In this document: in pieces, positions 18,846 to 27,229 of the stretch
Position numbering within the stretch: the first letter of the stretch is position 1
How the letters are laid out: every line of letters starts with the position of its first letter
Assembly (NCBI GenBank): GCA_965230485.1
Contig: CBDDLA010000001.1
Coordinates: 2,170,001 to 2,234,000, forward strand
DNA length: 64,000 bases
DNA from: Putridiphycobacter sp965230485
GTDB lineage: Bacteria; Bacteroidota; Bacteroidia; Flavobacteriales_D; Crocinitomicaceae
Direction: 5' to 3'
Made by a program: the position numbers and the translations under genes
The notes under the pieces: generated by a model
Seen by the model: the letters and a program-made list of their open reading frames with translations, nothing else
The model's database searches: none
What the model was told of the DNA's origin: nothing

Positions 18846-21554
18846 TTAATAGTTTTTATCATAAAAAGACTGATATTCTTCGAGATCCTTTAATGACATT
18901 AAAGTTGAATAGTTCTTTTTCGTTATTAGAATATATTTATATAATTCAGCAATATCGTTTAGCTCAGACTTTGCTGCACTTGAAAGATACGCTTTTTCGT
19001 AAACGTCCGCTTTATTGTAATTTGGAAATGATTTTACAACGATCACTTGCCCGTCATTATTAACAATTGTAGTAGATAATGCTAAATCAGCGGTTCCAAA
19101 ATAGGTTGTATTAAAATTTGAGATCTTAATCTTTGCATCATTAATTTCCGATAATTTATCGTTTGGAATAAAAATTAGCATATAGTGTTTTGCAGATAAA
19201 TCAAGCTCGTAAGGGCTTTCTTCAGGAGTCGCTGTAGATTCATCTAATTTATTCAAATAATTCTGAGCATATTGACCTTCAGGTGAATCAGGACTTTTCT
19301 GAATAAGCTGAACAAGAGGTTCAGTGGCTGCTGCAGATCCACCAACTCCAGTTTTACTTATTGCCTTTGCCTTAAGAATATAATACTTTTCAAGATATTG
19401 GTTGGTAGTATCATTAAAAATAATCTCATTTGCGGCTGTTATAGTTTCAACAAATCTATTTAATTCATAAAGTCTTAATGTTTTTTTATATGTTTCTAAA
19501 TCCTTCTTGGCCAACCGCTCTTTTTCAGCAAAGTAATCAGGATTACTTAAAAGCGCAGCAATATCAGAACTAGGGTATTCTTTTTGAATGAAAGATTTAT
19601 ATTTCTTTGATTTGCCAGACTGTTTTTGCTCCTCTATTAAATAAAGCTGATAAGCTGCAGACAGTACTTTATCATGTTCATATTCCTTATCGAGTATTTT
19701 TTGAAAATAATCAATGGCCTCATACTCTTCTGATAATTGGTTTTTATAAATCATTCCAAGATTATACATAGCCTCAATTTGATCATTATACGATTTATTG
19801 AGCTCCTCTCTGCCAAGGGGAAGGCCTTCTCTTAAAATATCAACTGTTAAGGAGTCGACTGGTACTATGGTCGAATCTACTTCAAATTCAGAAAATGTAC
19901 TTATTTCTTTTTTATTTGATCGTCTCCAATTATCTTCAAGTGGTCTTTGACCCCAGAGTTGCTTAAATTCATTATAACCTCTTGAAATAGATTTTTGATT
20001 ATAAAAATACCATTTACTCCCCTCTCCATTAACTGTATTGACTTTGTTAATTATAGCCTGACGAGCTTCCAACCTTATTCTATCATTAATACGCTTTTGT
20101 TTCTCTTTTTCCTTTATATCTTTCAAAATATTTTTCAACTCTTTTTCACGCTGTTTATCATCCAATAACGCAATCCTTTGCAAACTATCTTCTGTAATAT
20201 AGATATTATAATTCTCTACCAGGCTTTGAAGGCTTTTTGCTTTGTTTTCTATTCTATTGAAATCTTCAGCATCCTTAGGCATTACTGTCACACAGCTATC
20301 ATAATACTTTTGAGATTCAATATATAATTTATCTTCAAAATGCATATCGGCCAATCTTAAATATGACTTTGCTTTTTGCTTTTTATTATTTACTGAATAA
20401 ATTGCAGATTTTGTTAAATTCTCTATTGCTCCCTTTCTATTGCCTTCTTTAAGATCAACCTCGGCTAAAACATAATAAATTTGATCTTTATATTCTTGAT
20501 TTTTTGGATCTTTTAGCATTTTATTAAGGTCTTTTCTCAATTCGGTTCCATTTCCATTGTTAGATAAAACTCTATTAATTTTAGCATAAAATCTCATTTC
20601 GTAAGGCGCATTTGACTTTGTTACATTATTAAAATGTTTAGAGGCTTCATCAATCTTTCCAACGTTTTGATAGAGTTGCGCTAAAACAAATTCATATCTG
20701 GCTCGTTCTTTTCGTTTGCTTGTATTAAGAATAGCTTCTTTAATATGGTCAATTGCCATATCATAATTCTCTTGTTCAATATCAAGGCTAGCAGCTGTCA
20801 GCTCATATTCCTTTAATAATAGTTTTGTAAATTCTTCAGGCTCTTCCTCCTCCTTTTTCCCTTTATTTCGTTTTTTTTCGTTTCTTTCTCTCTTTCTCTG
20901 ATATTTATTTTTTTTCGTTAATTTCCCCCCCTTTTTTACGAATGAAAAGAATGACTGTTTTTTATTTTGGTTTTGATTCTCTATATCATTTTTCACAGAG
21001 ATTAATTGTAGTTTAGCTTTACTAAAATCACCGTTTTCTATATGAATCTTTGCCAACCATATTTTTGAGGCATACTGTGAAGATTGACCAGTATATTCTT
21101 TCATGACATAATTAAACTTCTCTTCAGCCTTATCATACTCCCTTTTATAAAAATGTGATTGTCCAATTAAAAGCCAATTATCATCAATCCATCTACAATA
21201 TTCGTCTTCTTTTCTTGTAACAACGTTAGGATTTGGCATAGAATGCCTGTAAATAACTTTTGAACACTTTTCGATTGCTTTATCCATGTCTGGAAACAAA
21301 CCTGAGGCTTCTTTTTCTGATGGATAAACCTGAAGTTCTAAAATTTCAGTGTAATCGTCTTTATATTTATCTCTAAAAGTAGTTACAGACTGATTAATGA
21401 TTTCACCAGCATTAAAGTATCCATTAAAACGCGCTGTCATGTTATGATAACCCACATTTAACGCAGCATCTTTTTCTGTAGAGCAACCACCAAATAATAA
21501 TCCAACCAATATGCTGATTAAAGAAAGTAGATGAATTAATTTAGTTTTATACAT
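18846..21554 (-). CDS. porW/sprE: Type IX secretion lipoprotein PorW/SprE
   Basis: The preferred start (21554, 902 residues) gives a lipoprotein signal ending LLFGGC; an in-frame ATG 36 bases upstream lacks a usual signal. The body is TPR-like (about 110-720), with a strongly basic low-complexity stretch near 205-240 (lysine/arginine, then glutamates). The C-terminal about 110 residues (YMLIFIPND, FNTTYFGTADL, VVKSFPNYNKA) resemble the closing domain of PorW/SprE proteins. PorW/SprE is an outer-membrane lipoprotein needed for T9SS assembly and, in gliding species, for motility. It is third in an operon after aminopeptidase P and a hydrolase. The identification is from recalled family features, without an alignment. 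Confidence 0.82.
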   Translation of the reverse strand: MYKTKLIHLLSLISILVGLLFGGCSTEKDAALNVGYHNMTARFNGYFNAGEIINQSVTTFRDKYKDDYTEILELQVYPSEKEASGLFPDMDKAIEKCSKVIYRHSMPNPNVVTRKEDEYCRWIDDNWLLIGQSHFYKREYDKAEEKFNYVMKEYTGQSSQYASKIWLAKIHIENGDFSKAKLQLISVKNDIENQNQNKKQSFFSFVKKGGKLTKKNKYQRKRERNEKKRNKGKKEEEEPEEFTKLLLKEYELTAASLDIEQENYDMAIDHIKEAILNTSKRKERARYEFVLAQLYQNVGKIDEASKHFNNVTKSNAPYEMRFYAKINRVLSNNGNGTELRKDLNKMLKDPKNQEYKDQIYYVLAEVDLKEGNRKGAIENLTKSAIYSVNNKKQKAKSYLRLADMHFEDKLYIESQKYYDSCVTVMPKDAEDFNRIENKAKSLQSLVENYNIYITEDSLQRIALLDDKQREKELKNILKDIKEKEKQKRINDRIRLEARQAIINKVNTVNGEGSKWYFYNQKSISRGYNEFKQLWGQRPLEDNWRRSNKKEISTFSEFEVDSTIVPVDSLTVDILREGLPLGREELNKSYNDQIEAMYNLGMIYKNQLSEEYEAIDYFQKILDKEYEHDKVLSAAYQLYLIEEQKQSGKSKKYKSFIQKEYPSSDIAALLSNPDYFAEKERLAKKDLETYKKTLRLYELNRFVETITAANEIIFNDTTNQYLEKYYILKAKAISKTGVGGSAAATEPLVQLIQKSPDSPEGQYAQNYLNKLDESTATPEESPYELDLSAKHYMLIFIPNDKLSEINDAKIKISNFNTTYFGTADLALSTTIVNNDGQVIVVKSFPNYNKADVYEKAYLSSAAKSELNDIAELYKYILITKKNYSTLMSLKDLEEYQSFYDKNY

Positions 21555-21606
21555 GCTTTTATTAAAGGTTGAATAACGACAAACAAGCAAAATTATTTTA
21601 ATTTAT

Positions 21607-22407
21607 TTAAATATTAGTCTTAAAAGCAGAGAATTTATGTATTATACCTTTTACAACGGCTAAAAATTCTTTTGGCTGCTCAAGAAACCCAAGATGACCA
21701 CATTTTTTGATTAATACCAGGTTGTATTTATTCATCACTTTTTCAAGTTTTTCCTCCATTAGAATTATAGGTACAACTGGATCATTCGATCCTTGAATAA
21801 TCGTGACCTCTTGTTCCCTTAAAACCTCCGAGTTATCCAATCTGTCTCTCATTCCTTTTGTAGAAACTATAATTGCATCTTTATTCATTCTGCAAGCTCT
21901 TTCAATAAGCTCACTAATTTCGTTTTTAAGCTTTTGACGATTTGGTGTATAAAATAGGTTGGGAATAGCCACCCTAATAAAGATATCTTTATTATTTTGA
22001 GCGACTTCAGCCACTCTATTCCTATCCTTCTTTTTTTCTGAGCTATCTGCCCAAAAATTTGAATGCACTAAAACGAGGTTAACCGGATAAATTTTTGCTA
22101 ATTCCAATCCGACATAACCACCCATTGAATGACCAAACACTATTGGATGCTTAATCTCTAAAGAATCCAGCACTTGTTTTACAGCAAGTGCCATATCTGC
22201 CATGGTTTTAATTGCAAAACTGAAATCGCTTTTACCATGTCCGGGCAAATCAATCAATAACACTTTATTGCTGCTAGATAATGAATCCTTAACGGAGTAC
22301 CAGATAGTAACATCTTCAAGAAAACCATGCAAAAAAACAAGAGGTCGACCTTTTCCTTTTAACTCATAGGAAATCTTTCCAGATTCGAGTTTAATACAAC
22401 TATTCAT
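21607..22407 (-). CDS. Alpha/beta hydrolase
   Basis: A 266-residue alpha/beta hydrolase fold protein with no signal peptide. The oxyanion-hole motif HGFL lies near residue 26, the nucleophile elbow is GHSMGG near residue 93, the acid is probably Asp in GSNDPVVP and the catalytic His is in CGHLGFLEQP. The substrate is not predictable; relatives include esterases, haloperoxidase-like and MenH-like enzymes. Its start overlaps the end of the aminopeptidase P gene by 8 bases, indicating translational coupling. Confidence 0.88.
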   Translation of the reverse strand: MNSCIKLESGKISYELKGKGRPLVFLHGFLEDVTIWYSVKDSLSSSNKVLLIDLPGHGKSDFSFAIKTMADMALAVKQVLDSLEIKHPIVFGHSMGGYVGLELAKIYPVNLVLVHSNFWADSSEKKKDRNRVAEVAQNNKDIFIRVAIPNLFYTPNRQKLKNEISELIERACRMNKDAIIVSTKGMRDRLDNSEVLREQEVTIIQGSNDPVVPIILMEEKLEKVMNKYNLVLIKKCGHLGFLEQPKEFLAVVKGIIHKFSAFKTNI

Positions 22408-23692
22408 TCATCAAGCCCTCTATATCATCAGCTTCAATTGGAATATTTGCCATTAAGTTAAAAGGACTCCCTGTTTTCTGAACAACTAAATCGTCTTCTA
22501 ATCGAATCCCAAGACCCTCTTCGGGTATATAAATCCCTGGTTCGCAAGTAAAAACCATTCCTTCTTTAATTGGTTCTGTCCATAGTCCTACATCATGTGT
22601 ATCTAATCCAATGTAGTGAGAAGTACCATGCATAAAGTATTTTTTATACGCTGGCCAATCTGGATTTTCATTCTTAATGTCAGTTTTATCTAGTAGCCCC
22701 AGGTTTAGTAATTCATGCTCCATTAGCTTACCTACTTCTTTATGATATTCATGCAAAAAAGTGCCTGGCACCAATAATTTTTCAGCAGATTTTTTAACAT
22801 TTAAAACAGATTGATAAACCGCCCTTTGGCGATCTGTAAACCTTCCATCAACTGGAACACAACGTGTCATATCAGACGCATAATTTGCGTATTCTGCTCC
22901 AAAATCCATTAGGATAACATCTCCAGTGTGGCATGTTTTATTATTTTCAATATAATGCAATACACAAGCTGATGGGCCAGACCCCACAATTGGTGTATAG
23001 GCCCAACCTTTCGATCTTCTTCGAATAAACTCATGCAATAGCTCTGCCTCAATTTCATATTCTTTTACACCAGGCTTTATCATTTTAAGTATTCTTCTGA
23101 AACCACTTTCTGTAATGTTACAGGCTTGCTGCATTAATTCAATTTCTTCAGGTTCTTTTACACTTCTAATTCTATGTAAGATATTAGCTGATTTTAAATA
23201 GTGATGCGCAGGATATTTTTTCTTAAACCCTTTAATAAATCTATCTTCGCGGGTTTCAACTTCAGTATTAGCCCTGGTATGTTCATTAGTATTAATATAG
23301 ACGTTATTAGCTTGAGCTAAAACTATTTTCATGATTGATTCAAAATCTTGAAGCCAAAATACGGTCTTAATCCCTGATGTTTCGAAAGCTTGTTCTTTGG
23401 TTAATTTTTCACCTTCCCAAACTGCAATATGATCATTCGTTTCTTTCAAAAACAACATTTCTCTGTGCTTTTTGTCGAATGCATCCGGAAATAATACTAA
23501 AATACTCTCTTCTTGATCAACACCTGAAAGATAAAAAATATCGCGGTGCTGCTGAAAAGGCATAGTACTATCAGCACTTATTGGGTAAATGTCATTTGAG
23601 TTAAATATGGCCAATGATGACGGCGACATTTGAGATACAAATTTTGCTCTATTTTTTATAAAAAGGGTATTGTTGATTTGACTATATTTCAT
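22400..23692 (-). CDS. Aminopeptidase P family protein (Xaa-Pro aminopeptidase)
   Basis: A 430-residue protein with an N-terminal creatinase-like domain (about 1-165) and a C-terminal pita-bread catalytic domain. All five expected metal ligands can be seen: Asp in LMDFGAEY, Asp in YASDMTR, His in HGTSHYIGLD, Glu in CEPGIYI and Glu in RLEDDLVV. It should remove an N-terminal residue preceding proline, using two Mn ions, in the cytoplasm. It is the first gene of the pepP-hydrolase-porW-biotin carrier operon and is divergent from prs. Confidence 0.93.
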   Translation of the reverse strand: MKYSQINNTLFIKNRAKFVSQMSPSSLAIFNSNDIYPISADSTMPFQQHRDIFYLSGVDQEESILVLFPDAFDKKHREMLFLKETNDHIAVWEGEKLTKEQAFETSGIKTVFWLQDFESIMKIVLAQANNVYINTNEHTRANTEVETREDRFIKGFKKKYPAHHYLKSANILHRIRSVKEPEEIELMQQACNITESGFRRILKMIKPGVKEYEIEAELLHEFIRRRSKGWAYTPIVGSGPSACVLHYIENNKTCHTGDVILMDFGAEYANYASDMTRCVPVDGRFTDRQRAVYQSVLNVKKSAEKLLVPGTFLHEYHKEVGKLMEHELLNLGLLDKTDIKNENPDWPAYKKYFMHGTSHYIGLDTHDVGLWTEPIKEGMVFTCEPGIYIPEEGLGIRLEDDLVVQKTGSPFNLMANIPIEADDIEGLMNE

Positions 23693-23806
23693 TATTCAAA
23701 TTTTAAAATTATTCAATCTTATTTATTTCAATAAATTAAAAAGTTAAAGGTATTGATTTTATCTTAATCTAAAAGGTTTAATACCTACTTATAATAAGCT
23801 TCAAAA

Positions 23807-23837
23807 TTTGGTGAATAATAATATTTCTCTAAATTTG
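23807..23837 (+). promoter_or_regulatory. Promoter of prs
   Basis: TTTG (23807-23810), a 19-base spacer, then TAAATTTG (23830-23837), an excellent match to the Bacteroidota primary promoter. The ATG of prs follows 19 bases later, giving a very short leader. Confidence 0.8.
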
Positions 23838-23856
23838 CAGTCCATTAAAAATAAGG

Positions 23857-24792
23857 ATGTCAGCAGGAGTAAAAATATTTTCAGGACGAGCTACCAAAGA
23901 TCTAGCAATTAATATTGCAGGTTGCTTTGGGAAAAACCTTGGAAACGTTATTGTTACCGAATTTAGTGACGGAGAATTTGAACCTTCATTTGAAGAGACC
24001 GTGCGGGGACAAGATGTATTTCTAATACAATCTACAATGCCTCCTACTGAAAATTTATTTGAATTATTATTAATGATTGATGCTGCAAGGCGGGCATCTG
24101 CAAAATCAGTAATTGCGGTTATACCTTATTTTGGTTTCGCAAGACAGGACAGAAAGTCTAAACCAAGAGTCCCTATTGGTGCTAAAATGGTTGCAAATAT
24201 GTTAAGGTCCGCTGGTGTTGATAGAATTATGACAATGGACTTGCACGCGGACCAAATTCAAGGCTTTTTTGAAATCCCTGTCGATCATTTGTATGCATCA
24301 ACCATTTTTATCCCGTACTTACAAGGCATTGACACGGGCAATTTAATCATGGCAGCGCCTGATGCCGGAGGAGCCAAACGGGCAAATTCTTATGCAAAGA
24401 AGTTAAATTTAGGTTTAGCAATGTGTCACAAGCAGCGCAAAGTTGCTAATGAGGTAGCAGAAATGACTGTTATTGGTGATGTTCGCGGAAAAGATGTCAT
24501 TCTTGTTGACGATATGGTTGATACTGCTGGTACATTGACTAAAGCTGCAGATTTATTCATTGAAAATGGTGCAGTTTCAGTTCGCGCTTTTTGTACACAC
24601 GCTGTTTTATCTGGTCCGGCGCTGAAACGAATAGAAAATTCAAAATTGACTGAATTGGTAGTTACTGATTCAATTCCTATGAAAGGGGAAAATAAAAAAA
24701 TAAAAGTGTTGAGCGTTGCACAACTATACGCAGATGTTATGAAAAGTATGGTAAATCACGAGTCCATTAGTTCTCACTTTATTATCTCGTAA
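23857..24792 (+). CDS. prs: Ribose-phosphate pyrophosphokinase (PRPP synthetase)
   Basis: The 311-residue enzyme transfers pyrophosphate from ATP to ribose 5-phosphate to give PRPP for nucleotide, His and Trp synthesis. Family motifs are present: FSDGEFEPS, the flexible-loop region YFGFARQDRKSKPR, the metal-binding MDLHADQIQGFF, and the PRPP-binding loop VDDMVDTAGT. Length is typical. It is followed after 20 bases by rplY and probably cotranscribed with it. Confidence 0.97.
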   Translation: MSAGVKIFSGRATKDLAINIAGCFGKNLGNVIVTEFSDGEFEPSFEETVRGQDVFLIQSTMPPTENLFELLLMIDAARRASAKSVIAVIPYFGFARQDRKSKPRVPIGAKMVANMLRSAGVDRIMTMDLHADQIQGFFEIPVDHLYASTIFIPYLQGIDTGNLIMAAPDAGGAKRANSYAKKLNLGLAMCHKQRKVANEVAEMTVIGDVRGKDVILVDDMVDTAGTLTKAADLFIENGAVSVRAFCTHAVLSGPALKRIENSKLTELVVTDSIPMKGENKKIKVLSVAQLYADVMKSMVNHESISSHFIIS

Positions 24793-24812
24793 ATTAAATA
24801 AACAAAATAAAA

Positions 24813-25448
24813 ATGAAAGAAGTATCATTGAGCGGTTCGTTAAGAGCGAACGTAGGGAAAAAAGATGCAAAGGCTACTAGAGATAGTGGACAAGTACCAT
24901 GTGTAGTATATGGTTCTGGAAAACAATTGCATTTTAGTATTAAACACACGGATTTACAGAAAATTATGTACTCTCCTGATGTGTACGCCATAAACCTAGA
25001 CATTGATGGCACAAAAATGAAAGCGATAATTCAAGAATTTCAGCAGCATCCAGTAACTGATAAATTCATGCACATTGACTTTTTAGAATTGTCTGATGAC
25101 AAAATGGTTAAAGTTGATATTCCTGTTACATTATTTGGAAGATCGATTGGAGTAATGAATGGTGGTAGACTACAACAAGTTTTTAGAAAACTTACCGTTT
25201 TAGGCTATCCAAAAGATATTCCTGATACTATTGAAGTGGATATTTCCAAATTAAGAATTGGTCACTCAGTAAGAGTAAAAGAGTTGGAGTCTGATGGCAT
25301 TAAAGTATTAAGTGCTCCAAATGCAGTTGTTGTTTCTGTTAAAATGTCAAGAGGTGCTGTTGATGATGATGAAGAAGAGGAAGAGGAAGTTGCTGAAGGT
25401 GGAGATGAAAGCGGAGCTGCAGAAGGCGGAAATGAAGGATCAGAATAA
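24813..25448 (+). CDS. rplY: 50S ribosomal protein L25 (Ctc form)
   Basis: A 211-residue long-form L25/Ctc protein. The N-terminal 5S rRNA-binding domain (about 1-90; RANVGKKDAK, VPCVVYG, HIDFLEL) is followed by the TL5/Ctc C-terminal domain (about 95-180; RLQQVFRKLTV, DISKLRIGHSVRV). A very acidic glutamate/glycine tail ends the protein, as is usual in this phylum. It binds 5S rRNA in the large ribosomal subunit. The rplY-pth order is widely conserved, but here a terminator lies between the two. Confidence 0.96.
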   Translation: MKEVSLSGSLRANVGKKDAKATRDSGQVPCVVYGSGKQLHFSIKHTDLQKIMYSPDVYAINLDIDGTKMKAIIQEFQQHPVTDKFMHIDFLELSDDKMVKVDIPVTLFGRSIGVMNGGRLQQVFRKLTVLGYPKDIPDTIEVDISKLRIGHSVRVKELESDGIKVLSAPNAVVVSVKMSRGAVDDDEEEEEEVAEGGDESGAAEGGNEGSE

Positions 25449-25469
25449 ATTTAAGTTGAATTTTAAGTT

Positions 25470-25501
25470 AAAGGTGACTACATTTGTGGTCACCTTTTTT
25501 T
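25470..25501 (+). terminator. Rho-independent terminator between rplY and pth
   Basis: A 12-bp stem, with one G-T pair, forms between 25470-25481 and 25486-25497 with loop ATTT. An unbroken T run reaches 25501, six bases before the pth ATG. Confidence 0.82.
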
Positions 25502-25507
25502 ATCTCT

Positions 25508-26071
25508 ATGAAATATCTAATTGTTGGTCTTGGTAATCCTGGTAGCGAGTATCTTAATACGCGACATAATATTGGCTTCAAAGTTCTAGATTCGCTCGCT
25601 AACAGTCATGAGGTTACCTTTTCAACCGAGAAATTAGGTGATATAGCTAGAATAAAATTTAAGGGAAGAACCTTAATTTTATTGAAACCCTCGACATACA
25701 TGAATTTAAGTGGGAAAGCAGTTAATTATTGGCTTGCTAAGGAAAAAATTAGACCTGAAAGGCTAATGGTAATCACTGATGATTTAGCTCTACCATTTGG
25801 TAAGCTAAGGCTTAAGGGCAAAGGCAGTGATGCCGGACATAATGGTCTTAAAGATATTATTCGAACACTTAATTCGATTAAATTTCCCCGATTAAAATTT
25901 GGTATAGGTAATAATTTTCACCCAGGCCAGCAAGTAAGCTATGTATTAAATGAATGGAATAAAGAAGAATCAGAACTTTTAAATGAGCGCATTCTTCATG
26001 CTCATAACTTTGTTAAAGGCTTTGTAACCATTGGTCTTGATAAAACAATGAGTGACTTTAATAATACATAA
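25508..26071 (+). CDS. pth: Peptidyl-tRNA hydrolase
   Basis: A 187-residue Pth that releases tRNA from stalled peptidyl-tRNA. The conserved start is MKYLIVGLGNPG at 25508; an upstream in-frame extension to 25484 would lie inside the terminator hairpin and is rejected. Catalytic His is in TRHNIGF, with KPSTYMNLSG, DDLALPFGKLRL and GSDAGHNGLKDI all present. The start lies just 6 bases past the T run of the rplY terminator, so expression may depend on read-through or on a promoter inside rplY. Confidence 0.96.
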   Translation: MKYLIVGLGNPGSEYLNTRHNIGFKVLDSLANSHEVTFSTEKLGDIARIKFKGRTLILLKPSTYMNLSGKAVNYWLAKEKIRPERLMVITDDLALPFGKLRLKGKGSDAGHNGLKDIIRTLNSIKFPRLKFGIGNNFHPGQQVSYVLNEWNKEESELLNERILHAHNFVKGFVTIGLDKTMSDFNNT

Positions 26072-26105
26072 AAATATTTTTTTTTGCCATTTGGGAAAAT
26101 TATAA

Positions 26106-26139
26106 TTTGAATTCATAAAATAAATTTATATTAATTTTG
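26106..26139 (+). promoter_or_regulatory. Promoter of the small lipoprotein/DUF2490-like pair
   Basis: TTTG (26106-26109), a 22-base spacer, TAATTTTG (26132-26139). The -7 box overlaps an upstream TTG (26137) in the same frame as the following gene, which supports the ATG at 26164 as the real start. Confidence 0.65.
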
Positions 26140-26163
26140 TTTAAACTAAATGTTAAGCAAAAT

Positions 26164-26559
26164 ATGAATCGAAGGCATAAAATACTGTTCCTATTAATTT
26201 TTTTAATATCGATTTCTGCCTGTAAAAAAATTGAGGGTGAAGGGGGAACTGCAACAATTACAGGAACTGTTATTACTAAAGACCTTAATAGTGCAGGCGA
26301 AGAAGTGGCTGAATTTCCAGGTTCAGATGAAGAAGTTTTTATTATTTATGGAGCAGAAGAAACGTTTTACAATGATAAGATTTCAACTAGCTACGACGGT
26401 TCCTTCAAATTTAAATATTTAACGCCTGGTGAATACACCGTATTCATCTACTCTGATTGTGATTCATGCGCTAGTGGCGAAGAGGCTGTACTAAAAAAGG
26501 TAACTATTTCTGAAAAAGGTGAGGTTGTAAATGTTGGAGAATTAATTAACAATGACTAA
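26164..26559 (+). CDS. Small lipoprotein with carboxypeptidase-regulatory-like fold
   Basis: A 131-residue protein with a lipoprotein signal ending LISISAC. The rest looks like a single beta-sandwich of the carboxypeptidase regulatory or CNA-B type (TITGTVITKD, YDGSFKFKYLTPGEYTVF). An SDCDSC motif carries two cysteines near the C-terminus. Function is unknown. The last 8 bases overlap the next gene, so the two are coupled and may act together at the outer membrane. Confidence 0.7.
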   Translation: MNRRHKILFLLIFLISISACKKIEGEGGTATITGTVITKDLNSAGEEVAEFPGSDEEVFIIYGAEETFYNDKISTSYDGSFKFKYLTPGEYTVFIYSDCDSCASGEEAVLKKVTISEKGEVVNVGELINND

Positions 26560-27226
26560 AAGGCTTTGTATTATTAGTATGCTTACTTCATTTTGTGTTG
26601 TGAGTCAATCTGCAGATGCCTTGTTATGGACATCTATTGCTGGAGAAGCCAAAATCACAAAAGATTTTAATTCAGAACTTGATTTTCAATTTCGCTTTGA
26701 TGATAACTTTAGCCTATTAGAAAGTATGCTTGGTCAGTTTTTTGTGGAGTATGAAGCTGATAAAAACCTAGATATTGGTGTTGGATATCGGTTATCTAAT
26801 AAAAGAAAAAATGACAATTATTTTTTTAGGAACCGATTATTTGCAGACATTAACTACGATCTAAAATTAGCTAAAAAACTAGATGCGGAATTTCGATTGA
26901 GAACCCAACATGATTTTGATCGTTTTAATGTTATAAATGATGATATTCTGCCAACTAAAAGAACAGTTCTTAGGCTTAGGTATGGGTTACAATATAAGTA
27001 CAAAAAATGGAGACCAAGTGTTTCGAATGAATGGTTTTTTAATTCTAACTCAAGACTATTTTACACCTATAGAATTAATGTCGGCTCAAGCTACAAGCTG
27101 TCTAAACGGCATAATATTAAATTAGAATATACGTTTCAAACTCAGACCTTCACCCCAATTCTTAACGAACATATTTATCAAATTGGTTATAAGTATAATA
27201 TTAAGGGTAAGCTTATTAATCATTAA
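26552..27226 (+). CDS. DUF2490-like outer-membrane beta-barrel protein
   Basis: A 224-residue protein with a short signal peptide (about 1-20) followed by alternating aromatic/polar barrel strands (YRLSNKRKNDNYFFRNRLF, FRLRTQHDF, VLRLRYGLQYKY, YQIGYKYNI). The overall pattern and length fit the DUF2490 family, whose function is not known. It is coupled to the upstream lipoprotein gene. The stop lies 3 bases from the convergent rnr stop, and no terminator is visible between them. Confidence 0.7.
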   Translation: MTKRLCIISMLTSFCVVSQSADALLWTSIAGEAKITKDFNSELDFQFRFDDNFSLLESMLGQFFVEYEADKNLDIGVGYRLSNKRKNDNYFFRNRLFADINYDLKLAKKLDAEFRLRTQHDFDRFNVINDDILPTKRTVLRLRYGLQYKYKKWRPSVSNEWFFNSNSRLFYTYRINVGSSYKLSKRHNIKLEYTFQTQTFTPILNEHIYQIGYKYNIKGKLINH

Positions 27227-27229
27227 ACC

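Noticed and set aside
21555..21590. Upstream ATG for PorW/SprE.
   Set aside because: It adds 12 residues with polar character before a complete lipoprotein signal; the ATG at 21554 is preferred.
26137..26163. Upstream TTG start for the small lipoprotein.
   Set aside because: It lies within the -7 promoter box and would put a non-signal leader ahead of the lipoprotein signal; the ATG at 26164 fits better.
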